IMG/VR virus record: IMGVR_UViG_3300030098_005157
Coordinates: 1 to 28,055 of that record
Length of the DNA stretch: 28,055 bases
Source of the DNA: a virus
Reading direction: 5' to 3' (one strand)
Below the pieces are notes generated by a model. It did not search any database and had not been told where the DNA came from. It was given only the letters and a program-made list of their open reading frames with translations. Within the stretch, counting starts at the first letter, position 1. Each line of letters starts with the position of its first letter. Both the position numbers and the translations under genes were made by a program. Below, piece after piece: positions 5,929 to 12,456 of the stretch.

Positions 5929-5944
5929 GCCTGGACTGGTAGCG
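5929..5944 (+). repeat. Dispersed 16-bp repeat, copy C
   Basis: GCCTGGACTGGTAGCG, exact match to copy B. It ends 46 bases before the -35 of the plus promoter, where an activator or repressor could act. Confidence 0.65.
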
Positions 5945-5961
5945 GCTGACCTCTGCCTAGG

Positions 5962-5980
5962 TACCCAACTACGTTGGGTA
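5962..5980. repeat. Perfect 8-bp hairpin with TAC loop
   Basis: TACCCAAC-TAC-GTTGGGTA lies 10 bases upstream of the plus promoter -35. It has the same loop type as the hairpins at 689-703 and 871-889. Possible operator. Confidence 0.6.
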
Positions 5981-5990
5981 AACTAAGGGG

Positions 5991-6020
5991 TTGACATCCG
6001 TAAGCCGGTCGGTGTACCCT
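5991..6020 (+). promoter_or_regulatory. Sigma70-like promoter of the early plus operon
   Basis: TTGACA (5991-5996), 18-base spacer, TACCCT (6015-6020). It matches the divergent promoter at 5691-5720 at 24 of 30 bases. The expected start is near 6027, about 60 bases before the first gene. Confidence 0.72.
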
Positions 6021-6085
6021 CTAGGGCAGCGTCGGGTCAGAAGTTGCTGAGCCGATGCCATCAACGCCAACCACAGGAAATGAAA

Positions 6086-6358
6086 ATGGAAGTGATGTTT
6101 CCCCCTGGGCAAGTTGTCGCCACCCCTGGCGCTCTCTCCTTGCTCGAACAGCATGACCTTGAAGCTGCAACCTTTTTACTACGTCACCTAGGTGGAGACT
6201 GGGGGGATGTTTGCAAGCAAGACTCAAAGATAAACGACGACGCCTTGAAAGACGGCAATCGGATTCTCTCTTCATACCCAATCAACAAGAAAAAACTTTG
6301 GATAATCACAGAAGCTGACCGCTCAGTTACCACCCTTCTTCTCCCGGAGGAGTATTAA
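6086..6358 (+). CDS. Conserved small protein of plasmid/phage type (GDWGD...ITEADRSVTT family)
   Basis: 90 residues from the ATG at 6086, which has AGGA at the right distance; an ATG two codons earlier (6080) is also possible. The layout 'PPGQVVATPGAL...HLGGDWGDV...D....N..ALKDGNRILSSYPIN..KLWIITEADRSVTTLLLPEEY' matches a small family I recognise from proteobacterial plasmids, integrative elements and phages, usually annotated only as hypothetical or plasmid-related. Function is not known to me. It is the first gene after the plus promoter, and its stop overlaps the next start (TAATG). Confidence 0.85.
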   Translation: MEVMFPPGQVVATPGALSLLEQHDLEAATFLLRHLGGDWGDVCKQDSKINDDALKDGNRILSSYPINKKKLWIITEADRSVTTLLLPEEY

Positions 6359-6786
6359 TGGAAATCAAACACCACATTGAAGAAGCAGAAGCCGCTGCAA
6401 GCGATGCTCAAGACCAAATCCAGTACGTCATAGACGCCCTCTCTGAAGTTAGTTCGTTGGCAGAGGAAGTCACTGAGCAAAAGCAGCTCTTAATTGACTA
6501 CGCAGAGGACACTGAGACGGTTCAGGCCCTCGGGTTCGACTCAATTAGCGACATGATTAGAGCCTTCGAGGGGACCGGAGACTTCCGTGACCATCTTGAT
6601 GAGTCTCTTTCCTCCCTCGGCCTGCCCAAGACTAATGAGGGTCTAAAGCAAATGGCTAAGGCTGCATCCATTTGGTTGCAGCTAGAGCCGCACATCAAGT
6701 CTATTGCAGGGCTTCGTAATGGCTTGACCATAAAGCTAAACAAGACCGTCCCGGCATTCCAAAGCCCAGACAAGGAGGTGAACTGA
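6358..6786 (+). CDS. Acidic coiled-coil protein, unknown
   Basis: 142 residues, GGAGGAG ribosome site, start overlapping the previous stop. The N-terminal half is a likely coiled coil (residues about 5-60, EEAEAAASDAQDQIQYVIDALSEV and on), acidic; the rest is helical (LKQMAKAASIWLQLEPHIKS). Not recognised. Expressed early with the other small genes, so a host-takeover or DNA-metabolism accessory is possible but not shown. Confidence 0.75.
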   Translation: MEIKHHIEEAEAAASDAQDQIQYVIDALSEVSSLAEEVTEQKQLLIDYAEDTETVQALGFDSISDMIRAFEGTGDFRDHLDESLSSLGLPKTNEGLKQMAKAASIWLQLEPHIKSIAGLRNGLTIKLNKTVPAFQSPDKEVN

Positions 6787-7034
6787 TGGTGGATTACACA
6801 GGAAGAACAAGGCCGGATTACCTAGCAATGGAGCTTCAGAACATGGGGCTCTTCGTCAGGGACTACAGCCCAGAGGGAAAGAAAAGACTCTACGACGCTG
6901 CGGTAAAGCTCCACACAGAGCTTTGCAAGCTTGACTCAACCAACATCGAAGAGTGGATGAAGCTGCCGCTCATCGAGTTTGTAAATGCGATTGCCAAAGT
7001 TGACGGCATGAAGCTCATCACAAAGGGAAAGTAA
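6786..7034 (+). CDS. Small unknown early protein
   Basis: 82 residues; AAGGAGG nine bases before the ATG, which overlaps the previous stop (TGATG). Helical, mixed charge (GKKRLYDAAVKLHTELCKLDS, EEWMKLPLIEFVNAIAKVDG). No known motif seen. Coding support comes from the strong ribosome site and the exact junctions. Confidence 0.75.
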   Translation: MVDYTGRTRPDYLAMELQNMGLFVRDYSPEGKKRLYDAAVKLHTELCKLDSTNIEEWMKLPLIEFVNAIAKVDGMKLITKGK

Positions 7035-7035
7035 A

Positions 7036-7299
7036 ATGGAAAAAGAAAATGAAGTGAAGGCGTTTAACTTCCTGGGCTCAATGCGAGGCCAGTTCATCAT
7101 GGGTCAGGCTTTGCAGGTTGCCATTGAGGCAATGGAATCCGTGGAGCCTGAGCATTTAAGAGAAGTCTCCAACATCGAGGATATGAAGTTCTTGAGAGAC
7201 AACCTCTTCAACGTCGGAGCTGCGCTGTATCAAGCCAGAGAAACCTTCGGTGATTGGGGCAAGACCCAGGATGAAATGGGGGCAAGCCATGACTCGTAA
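7036..7299 (+). CDS. Small unknown early protein
   Basis: 87 residues, starting one base after the previous stop, with AAAGGGAAAG upstream. Helical, acidic (QALQVAIEAMESVEPEHLREVSNIEDMKFLRDNLFNVGAALYQARETFG). Not recognised. The last 11 bases overlap the next gene. Confidence 0.72.
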   Translation: MEKENEVKAFNFLGSMRGQFIMGQALQVAIEAMESVEPEHLREVSNIEDMKFLRDNLFNVGAALYQARETFGDWGKTQDEMGASHDS

Positions 7300-7480
7300 A
7301 GACTTCCAGCTTATTGCAGATGCCTTGAAGGCAGGCTTCGAGGATTACTCAAGCGATGAGTATCAAGGCGTTAAGAAGATGGTAATTGGGTCTATGGCTC
7401 AGTACCTGATGCACACCAACAAAAACTTTGATGCCCCTCGGTTTATCCGAGCTTGCGAGGGGTGGGAGAAGGAAGCATGA
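7289..7480 (+). CDS. Small unknown early protein
   Basis: 63 residues from the ATG at 7289 (MTRKDFQLIADALKAGF...), inside the end of the preceding gene; GGGG lies eight bases upstream. The frame is open upstream to 7250, but those residues look out-of-register. The text 'KDFQLIADALKAGF' followed by 'MVIGSMAQYLMHTNKNFDAPRFIRACEG' is like small phage proteins that carry a 'DF..iA..l......NprFd...F..aC' pattern. No function is known for these as far as I can recall. Confidence 0.74.
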   Translation: MTRKDFQLIADALKAGFEDYSSDEYQGVKKMVIGSMAQYLMHTNKNFDAPRFIRACEGWEKEA

Positions 7481-7749
7481 GCATCGAATGGTTCGACAGA
7501 AAGAGTGGTGCGCCAAGGATCAAAGAAGCCCCTGGTGGTGGATACATGACGGTCTTTGGGACACCAGATTGGGTGAAACTTCCTAAGGAATTAGGAGGTG
7601 GAAAGAAGAGAATCTTGAGAGAGAAGCGAGCTGTCTGTGTTTGTGGAGACAAGCACATCGTCAAGCACTTCGAACTTGAGGACAACCTTGGAGTAGCTGA
7701 GTGCAGTGAACTCGGCTTCGCTTGGTACATGAGAGAAGGAGGTGCGTGA
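7477..7749 (+). CDS. Small protein with CxCGxxH motif
   Basis: 90 residues from the ATG at 7477 (ATGA overlap with the preceding stop; GAAGGAAG before it). An upstream in-frame start at 7453 would overlap the former gene more. It contains VCVCGDKHIVKHF (about 53-65) with another Cys at about 76, so it may bind a metal. The small protein at 12457 has a similar C-x-C-G-x-x-H string. Not otherwise recognised. Confidence 0.7.
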   Translation: MSIEWFDRKSGAPRIKEAPGGGYMTVFGTPDWVKLPKELGGGKKRILREKRAVCVCGDKHIVKHFELEDNLGVAECSELGFAWYMREGGA

Positions 7750-7976
7750 TGTTGACAGACGAAAATTGGAGTTATTTCGACAAGGTTTGTCAGCGGGCCG
7801 AAGACATAACTTGTCGCGGCGAAGAAGAGGTCGAGACAATTGTTAATTATTGGAGGGTGCGAATAGAGGAGGCCGGTCGAAAGGGGTGGAGCCCCAACAG
7901 GACTGCCGAGGCGATCTATGAGGAGTGGATCTTTGATGGCCCTCCCTATGTCAATGAAGACGAAGTAGGTTCGTGA
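7749..7976 (+). CDS. Small unknown early protein
   Basis: 75 residues; the ATG at 7749 overlaps the previous stop (TGATG) and has AAGGAGGTG upstream. Acidic and helical, with tryptophans (ENWSYFDKVCQRAEDITCRGEEEVETIVNYW is the start, after three residues). No known domain seen. Confidence 0.72.
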   Translation: MLTDENWSYFDKVCQRAEDITCRGEEEVETIVNYWRVRIEEAGRKGWSPNRTAEAIYEEWIFDGPPYVNEDEVGS

Positions 7977-8194
7977 TGGCAAGCCACAAGAAGGAGCTAG
8001 AGGCAATCTTAACTCTCTCAGAGGCTGCATACGAGCGACTGTCCAACGACATCTCTATGAGGATGGAGCTTGGGTTCGGTGAAAGCGATGCACCAGAGCC
8101 CGAGCGCTCAAACTTTCGAGAGCTTTACGACGACCTTTGTTATCTGCGCGGAGCGATCTGCGCCCTGAAAAAATGTTGGAAAGGAGATGAATGA
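7976..8194 (+). CDS. Small unknown early protein
   Basis: 72 residues from the ATG at 7976, overlapping the previous stop (TGATG); a GTG lies one codon earlier. Two helical stretches (HKKELEAILTLSEAAYERLSND; NFRELYDDLCYLRGAICALKKC) suggest a small helical hairpin. Not recognised. Confidence 0.7.
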   Translation: MASHKKELEAILTLSEAAYERLSNDISMRMELGFGESDAPEPERSNFRELYDDLCYLRGAICALKKCWKGDE

Positions 8195-8508
8195 TGGAAA
8201 GCACAGAGAAAAAACACTGGACGCAGGACAACAAATACTACTGGACAAAGGTTAAGCAAGCAGTAGACGGCGACCCGAAGAGCGTCCTGTACGAAGACAA
8301 GAAAGACTCACCGACTCTTGAAGAGGCTCGTGAGTTTATTGGCGGATACATCGAGCTTGTCCATACAAGGTCTGGCGCTCAGTTAGTCATTGATGAAGAG
8401 GGAGGCTTTAAGCGTGAGCTAGAGGTGAATGCAATCGCCTCGTTTCTTTACGGAGGAGAGATTGTCGGCAACGCAATCATCCTGATTGGAGATGCAAAGT
8501 GGACCTAA
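8191..8508 (+). CDS. Small unknown early protein
   Basis: 105 residues if the first of two adjacent ATG codons (8191, 8194) is used; AAGGAG lies four and seven bases upstream, so 8194 may be preferred. Mixed alpha/beta look (SGAQLVIDEEGGFKRELEVNAIASFLYGGEIVGNAIILIG). Not recognised. It ends with TAATG shared with the next gene. Confidence 0.72.
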   Translation: MMESTEKKHWTQDNKYYWTKVKQAVDGDPKSVLYEDKKDSPTLEEAREFIGGYIELVHTRSGAQLVIDEEGGFKRELEVNAIASFLYGGEIVGNAIILIGDAKWT

Positions 8509-8690
8509 TGCCTGATGGCTTTTTCAAATGTCTCTCTGAAGAAGAGCAAGACGAGTATCGAATGTGGGCAATCAATAACTACAAACCAGGGAGCCCCATC
8601 TCAGGGGTATGGCACCCGGTTGTCAGGAAGGAGTGTGAGCGAATCAATGCAGAGCGAAACCAGAGAACAAGCAACAGTAAGAATTCTTAA
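8508..8690 (+). CDS. Small unknown early protein
   Basis: 60 residues from the ATG at 8508, overlapping the previous stop. Starts MPDGFFKCLSEEEQDEYRMW. The last 44 bases overlap the next gene in another frame. There is no clear ribosome site, so it may depend on coupling. Not recognised. Confidence 0.6.
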   Translation: MPDGFFKCLSEEEQDEYRMWAINNYKPGSPISGVWHPVVRKECERINAERNQRTSNSKNS

Positions 8691-8886
8691 TAAGGCAAAG
8701 CCAGCGACCAAGTACCCAGTGAAAAGGCATGTCCCCGAAACTGAGATTGGCGTTCTTCGAAAGGACGGAGGCACCTTCTTTGTTACGAAAGATGAAAACA
8801 TTTTTATCGGAGCAAAAGACGGCTGCTTAACCTTTGACTACCAGTCGGTAGAGGATTTGATGAGCGATGGCTGGCTCATTGACTAA
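8647..8886 (+). CDS. Small unknown early protein
   Basis: 79 residues from the ATG at 8647; an upstream in-frame GTG at 8635 and an ATG at 8515 are alternatives, but sequence quality falls off before 8647. AAGGAG is 13 bases upstream, longer than ideal. Basic first half (ILNKAKPATKYPVKRHV), then a compact beta-rich part (GVLRKDGGTFFVTKDENIFIGAKDG). Not recognised; overlaps both neighbours. Confidence 0.62.
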   Translation: MQSETREQATVRILNKAKPATKYPVKRHVPETEIGVLRKDGGTFFVTKDENIFIGAKDGCLTFDYQSVEDLMSDGWLID

Positions 8887-9118
8887 GGCGAGACAGAAAC
8901 TGTCCCGCCTTCAAAGTAGCTTTGTCTATGCCCCAAATGCTTCGCACTTTTTGTCGGCGGCCCTTGATGCTCAAGGCTGTGTGAGGTGCGGGGCAAAGAT
9001 AGGAAACAAGTCTCTCTATGCCGTGCTTGCCCAGGTTGTTAAGCATGACATCAGCGGAGGAATGATCTGTGCGAAGTGTGTTGCTTCGTTCAGAAGGTGG
9101 ATGAAGGAAGGAGAATGA
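8867..9118 (+). CDS. Small zinc-ribbon protein
   Basis: 83 residues, ATG at 8867 inside the end of the former gene. Two cysteine pairs, C38-VR-C41 and C68-AK-C71, about 27 residues apart, make a zinc ribbon. The N-terminus and C-terminus are basic (RQKLSRLQ; RRWMKEGE), which would suit nucleic-acid or protein binding. The exact family is not recognised. Confidence 0.75.
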   Translation: MAGSLTKARQKLSRLQSSFVYAPNASHFLSAALDAQGCVRCGAKIGNKSLYAVLAQVVKHDISGGMICAKCVASFRRWMKEGE

Positions 9119-9119
9119 A

Positions 9120-9428
9120 ATGAATAAAGATGAAAAAGAAAATTTCATTGAGTCTTACGCACCAATGAGGACCAAAGAAGGTCTGCCCGATGGGCCAACC
9201 CCAACATCTATTCCTAGGGCCAAGCCAAAATCTGGCCTTCTGGCTGGCGTAGTCTCAGAAATTGAATGCCCTGTATGTGGTTGCGAAGACATCTTTGAAG
9301 TTGAACAAGACGTAGAAGACAGCAGGCTTGTCGGCGGCAAAGGCATCGGGGTTTTCCTCGGTTGCCCTGCCTGTCCCTGGGCATCTTCGATGCTAACTAT
9401 TGCCCTCGCTGGCTCTTCTGTAGATTAG
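9120..9428 (+). CDS. Zinc-ribbon protein
   Basis: 102 residues starting one base after the previous stop, with AAGGAG upstream. C50-PV-C53 (then C55) and C82-PA-C85 form a zinc ribbon in the second half; the first 45 residues are polar and Pro-rich, probably flexible. Similar single zinc ribbons occur in many phage early proteins. It directly precedes the nuclease gene, with a 30-base gap. Confidence 0.75.
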   Translation: MNKDEKENFIESYAPMRTKEGLPDGPTPTSIPRAKPKSGLLAGVVSEIECPVCGCEDIFEVEQDVEDSRLVGGKGIGVFLGCPACPWASSMLTIALAGSSVD

Positions 9429-9458
9429 TTGGTAAGCTAGGAAGCGAAGGAGGTTAAA

Positions 9459-10592
9459 ATGCTGTGGAGCAAAAGCTTTGTTCAGGCAGATTCGTCGTGC
9501 CCTAAGCAGTCAGTGAAGCTGCGTATGGGAGATAAGGGTCGAGCCTGGGATGGTTTTAAAGTCGGCTCGCATGTTCATTACGTCATCGGCGAAACCCTGA
9601 AGAGAAAAGGGGCGAAGCTCAATGAGGTAGGAGCCTCCTTCGCTCACAAGCTCTCTATTCAAGAGATGGTTTCAGTCAACCACATGCTCAGTAACTTTGA
9701 GGAGATGCAGATTGGCATTCCTGAGCGCTCAGTAATCGAGCAATCTTACTGCTCTGTCATTGAGCAAGGCGGAAGTCCTGTCATGTGGGAGGAAGCCCCA
9801 GCCTGGATGGAAAGGGGAGATGAGTGGAACCCATCTCTTGCCAAGGAAACAGTGTGGAGGTTTCAGCCTGACGCCTACTTCCTTTCTCAGGATGGGACAA
9901 AAGTCTTCTGCATTGACTGGAAGACTGGCTGGAGTTCGCCTTCTGACACTGCGCTGATGGCAGACATTCAGGCGATCACCTACTGCGCTGCTCTATGCCA
10001 AATGACTGGAGCAAAAGAGGCAGAGTTTCAGTGGTGGAACCTTCGCTGGAAAAAGGGGCAGTCGGTTGCTCGCTCAAGTGAAGAGTGGATTGCTCTAGCT
10101 AAGCCAATCTGGGCCGCGTGCTGGACAAAGGATAGGTACAAGACAACAGAAATTCAGAAGGACGAGCGACCCGGAGAGCACTGCGGCCGCTGCCCCTACT
10201 CCGAAGAGTGTCTTGTCGTTGTCCCTGAACACCTGAAGAAAGACGATAAGGACCTTTACCTGTACTCGCTGAAGCTTGACCAGCTAGCGAAAAAGATACG
10301 GGGAGAAATGAAGAGCAGGCTGAAGGAGCGCACTGGTGTCTTAGACATTGGCAACGGCGTAACCCTCGGTCCTCGAATAGTGACACACAAGAAGTGGAAG
10401 AGAGGAGAAAAGGAGCACGGAATGAGAAAGGTGCTGGAGCTATTCCCAGATCACCTTTCGCTTACAGATGTCTTCGACATCAAGGGTTCAATTGGTTCGT
10501 GGTTGAAGCAGTTGCCCGACACGCTGAGAGAGCACATTGACGAACACATTGAAGAGGGAAGCAGACAGACCCTCATTGAGAAGGAGAATTAG
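9459..10592 (+). CDS. PD-(D/E)XK exonuclease, Cas4/RecB-like, with iron-sulfur-type cysteines
   Basis: 377 residues, with a strong AAGGAGG site seven bases before the ATG. It has the RecB-family nuclease pattern: a His motif (VGSHVHYVIGE, about 37-47), P-D138 in FQPDAYFL, D153-W-K155 (the DxK catalytic pair), and QAITYCAAL (QxxxY). Four cysteines, C14 near the N-terminus and C242-x2-C245-x5-C251 near the C-terminus, are placed as in Cas4 and AddB, where they hold a 4Fe-4S cluster. The next gene is RecT, so I infer the RecE/lambda-Exo role: resecting double-strand ends to leave single strands for annealing. There is no cas1 or cas2, so a CRISPR role is unlikely. Normal full length; the start is secure. 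Confidence 0.88.
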   Translation: MLWSKSFVQADSSCPKQSVKLRMGDKGRAWDGFKVGSHVHYVIGETLKRKGAKLNEVGASFAHKLSIQEMVSVNHMLSNFEEMQIGIPERSVIEQSYCSVIEQGGSPVMWEEAPAWMERGDEWNPSLAKETVWRFQPDAYFLSQDGTKVFCIDWKTGWSSPSDTALMADIQAITYCAALCQMTGAKEAEFQWWNLRWKKGQSVARSSEEWIALAKPIWAACWTKDRYKTTEIQKDERPGEHCGRCPYSEECLVVVPEHLKKDDKDLYLYSLKLDQLAKKIRGEMKSRLKERTGVLDIGNGVTLGPRIVTHKKWKRGEKEHGMRKVLELFPDHLSLTDVFDIKGSIGSWLKQLPDTLREHIDEHIEEGSRQTLIEKEN

Positions 10593-10593
10593 A

Positions 10594-11703
10594 ATGGGAG
10601 TTAATCAACTTCAAGCCCCAGGACACGGGGCAAGAGGACCGGGTGGTCTTAACGATATGGCCGCCAAGATTGAGCACGCGAAAGGAAAGCTCGCAAAGGT
10701 TTCGACTAGGTACCTAGGAGAAGACCGGCTTGCTGCCCTCGCCATCTCTATCTGGTCAAAGAACAAAAGGCTGCAAAGCTGTAGCCCAACAAGCTTTCTC
10801 CGAGCCCTCTACGAGGCTTGCCAGCTTGGCCTTGACCCTACTGGTGTCGGCAACCAGGGACACATCGTTGCCTATCGTGGCGAAGCAAAGTTCATCAGAG
10901 GATGGGGCGGCGTCGTCACTATGGCGGCTCGCCGGGGTATCAACATCGACACCTTTGCTGTCTATGACTCTGACGAGTTTGAGGTTGCCCGATATGCAAA
11001 CGACAAAGGCTACTTCCTCGGGCTGCACCACGTTGAAAAGCGAGAAGACCCAGAGGCTCTCGGGAATGTTCGGGCTGCTTATGCCGTAGCTTCTTGCAAG
11101 GATTGGGAGCAGCCGATGATTGAGGTCGTCTGGCGGCATGACGTAGAGAAGATTCGAAAGAACTCTGCCTCACCGAATAGCCCAGCATGGAAAGAGTGGT
11201 ACTCCGAGATGGCCCGCAAGACTGCGGTTAACCGACTCGCCAAGCGACTGCCTCTCTTTGTCGAGGTGAAGGAACTTAACGACGAAGGCAAGGTAGAGAA
11301 GCGAAGCGTAGCCATTAACTCTGTCCCATACGAAGACACTTACTACGATGGCAGCGTCGGCAATAAGCAGATTGATGCACCCATTCATGGCGAAACCATC
11401 GAGCATCAAGCAGCCCCGAAGCCCCAAAGCAACGAGCAGCTTTCTGCAATCTCTGACGCACTAGAGCTTAGGAACGAGTCTCCAGATATTTATGCCCAGG
11501 TATTTGGTCGTAAGGACATTACGAAGATGGGCCGAGACGAGTTGTTTTCCTTGATTGAAAAGGTCAAGCAGCTTTCCATCGCTGCCGCCCAGCACGCTGA
11601 GCGGGAAACGGTTGAGCACAAGCAGTCCGTTGAGATTCAGTACAACGACCGATACCCAGAAGGAAACAAGAAGAACGATTACGAGGAAGAGCTAGGTTTT
11701 TAA
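10594..11703 (+). CDS. recT: RecT-family single-strand annealing protein
   Basis: 369 residues from the ATG at 10594, just after the nuclease stop, with AAGGAG seven bases upstream; the open frame to 10537 lacks a ribosome site. The core (about 20-235) shows RecT features: LAALAISIWSKNKRLQSCSPTSFLRALYEACQLGLDP, then HIVAYRGEAKFIRGWGGVVTMAARRG, and PAWKEWYSEMARKTAVNRLAKRLP. The C-terminal 120 residues are variable and charged. RecT proteins coat single-stranded DNA and anneal complementary strands, acting with a 5'-3' exonuclease, here the preceding gene. The stop codon opens the 5' arm of a hairpin that starts the structured region before the next gene. Confidence 0.94.
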   Translation: MGVNQLQAPGHGARGPGGLNDMAAKIEHAKGKLAKVSTRYLGEDRLAALAISIWSKNKRLQSCSPTSFLRALYEACQLGLDPTGVGNQGHIVAYRGEAKFIRGWGGVVTMAARRGINIDTFAVYDSDEFEVARYANDKGYFLGLHHVEKREDPEALGNVRAAYAVASCKDWEQPMIEVVWRHDVEKIRKNSASPNSPAWKEWYSEMARKTAVNRLAKRLPLFVEVKELNDEGKVEKRSVAINSVPYEDTYYDGSVGNKQIDAPIHGETIEHQAAPKPQSNEQLSAISDALELRNESPDIYAQVFGRKDITKMGRDELFSLIEKVKQLSIAAAQHAERETVEHKQSVEIQYNDRYPEGNKKNDYEEELGF

Positions 11704-11872
11704 AGGGTGGGTTTCCTAAAGTCCTTCGTATTCGTGCCTACCCTTTAGCGGCGAAGCTTAGTCGCACTCGCCGCGCATTTTCCACGAGTCAAAGGCTATG
11801 CCTGCCGGGGGTTGAGAGTTTCCCCTCTCAACGGTGAACGGGCTTCCTGCTTGAAGGAAGCCAACCCCGGCA
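11701..11872 (+). ncRNA. Structured RNA leader with a perfect three-way junction
   Basis: Reads as RNA with five stems. Hairpin A: 11701-11711 with 11737-11747 (11 bp, one wobble). Hairpin B: 11748-11754 with 11768-11774 (7 bp), directly abutting A. Then a closed three-way junction: P1 TGCCGGGG (11803-11810) with CCCCGGCA (11865-11872); P2 GTTGAGAG (11811-11818) with CTCTCAAC (11825-11832), loop TTTCCC; P3 GGCTTCCT (11841-11848) with AGGAAGCC (11855-11862), loop GCTTGA. Each junction stem is eight perfect pairs; linkers are 0, 8 (GGTGAACG) and 2 (AA) bases. An unstructured CAACCAACAACAA spacer then leads to the ribosome site. There is no T-run, so it is not a terminator. The P2 loop TTTCC is complementary to GGAAA at 11893-11897 over the start region. 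I do not recognise it as a known riboswitch or ribozyme. Confidence 0.72.
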
Positions 11873-11896
11873 CCAACCAACAACAAGGAATAGGAA

Positions 11897-12241
11897 ATGG
11901 CTGAACACACATATTCAGATTATTGGAACGCTGTAAAAGGGTTTGCCTTTGATGCAATCGAGGAGGCCCTGGACAGAGACGACGACAAAGACTTCTACGA
12001 GTTCATTGACGAATGGCTGCACAACTTAGTCGATGGCTCTTACTGGGTTATCTATACCCATGCTGCGACGAAAGTCATGCAGTACACAGACCACGCCAAT
12101 GCCTATTGGGATGTACTTGGCGAAGATGTGAGTGCCAGCTCTTGGTCTGAGCTTGTGAGCAAGCTTGCCTACTTTGCCCATGAGCAAGACATCAGGGACA
12201 GGATTAACGTCGAGCTTGAGAAAGAAGAGATGGTGCCGTGA
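11897..12241 (+). CDS. Conserved-looking phage protein of unknown function
   Basis: 114 residues; AAGGA and AGGA both precede the ATG. Acidic and aromatic (TYSDYWNAVKGFAFDAIEEAL, then DEWLHNLVDGSYWVIYTHAATKVMQYTDH). The 'WLHELVDGHEWVIYTYKA..VL.YSDN' pattern is one I recall from small proteins of many phages and mobile elements, without a known function. It is the first gene after the structured leader, so it and the next genes may be controlled by it. Its stop overlaps the next start (GTGA). Confidence 0.8.
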   Translation: MAEHTYSDYWNAVKGFAFDAIEEALDRDDDKDFYEFIDEWLHNLVDGSYWVIYTHAATKVMQYTDHANAYWDVLGEDVSASSWSELVSKLAYFAHEQDIRDRINVELEKEEMVP

Positions 12242-12411
12242 CGACCTACCTTTCAATCAAGCAAGCACTGAAGCTTCTTACTTTGATGAGAAGCCAGCGC
12301 CTAACAAAAGAAGAACGAGAAAAAGTAAACGCTGCCATCATGGACTTAACTAGGGCCTCCGTAGACCCTGAGTACAGAGCTTCTCTAGAAGCAGGTGGGA
12401 GTAAGGCATGA
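12238..12411 (+). CDS. 57-residue protein with GTG start
   Basis: GTG at 12238 overlaps the preceding stop (GTGA) and the frame ends with TGA at 12409-12411. The product starts (M)TTYLSIKQALKLLTLMRS and continues with a helical, charged part (LTKEEREKVNAAIMDLTRAS). A purine-rich AGAAGAGA precedes it. Not recognised. The frame fills an otherwise empty gap and has sensible composition. Confidence 0.62.
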   Translation: MTTYLSIKQALKLLTLMRSQRLTKEEREKVNAAIMDLTRASVDPEYRASLEAGGSKA

Positions 12412-12456
12412 CCCCGATAGCCTCAGCAATTCAAGCACCAAACATAGGAGAAGCAC

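Larger units (their letters stand above)
5633..6085. other. Divergent control region between minus and plus operons
   Basis: No gene is supported here. It holds the two matched promoters, an AT-rich stretch (about 5771-5803), an alternating CG tract (about 5834-5851), a GC-run hairpin, two copies of a 16-bp repeat and an 8-bp hairpin at 5962-5980. Frames open across it lack start sites. Confidence 0.7.

Noticed and set aside
9459-10592. Cas4 as a sign of a CRISPR system
   Set aside because: No cas1, cas2 or repeat array is present; the RecT neighbour explains the nuclease.
10706-10717. 12-bp palindrome CTAGGTACCTAG inside recT
   Set aside because: It lies in well-behaved coding sequence; a single palindrome of this size is expected by chance in 28 kb or reflects codon choice.
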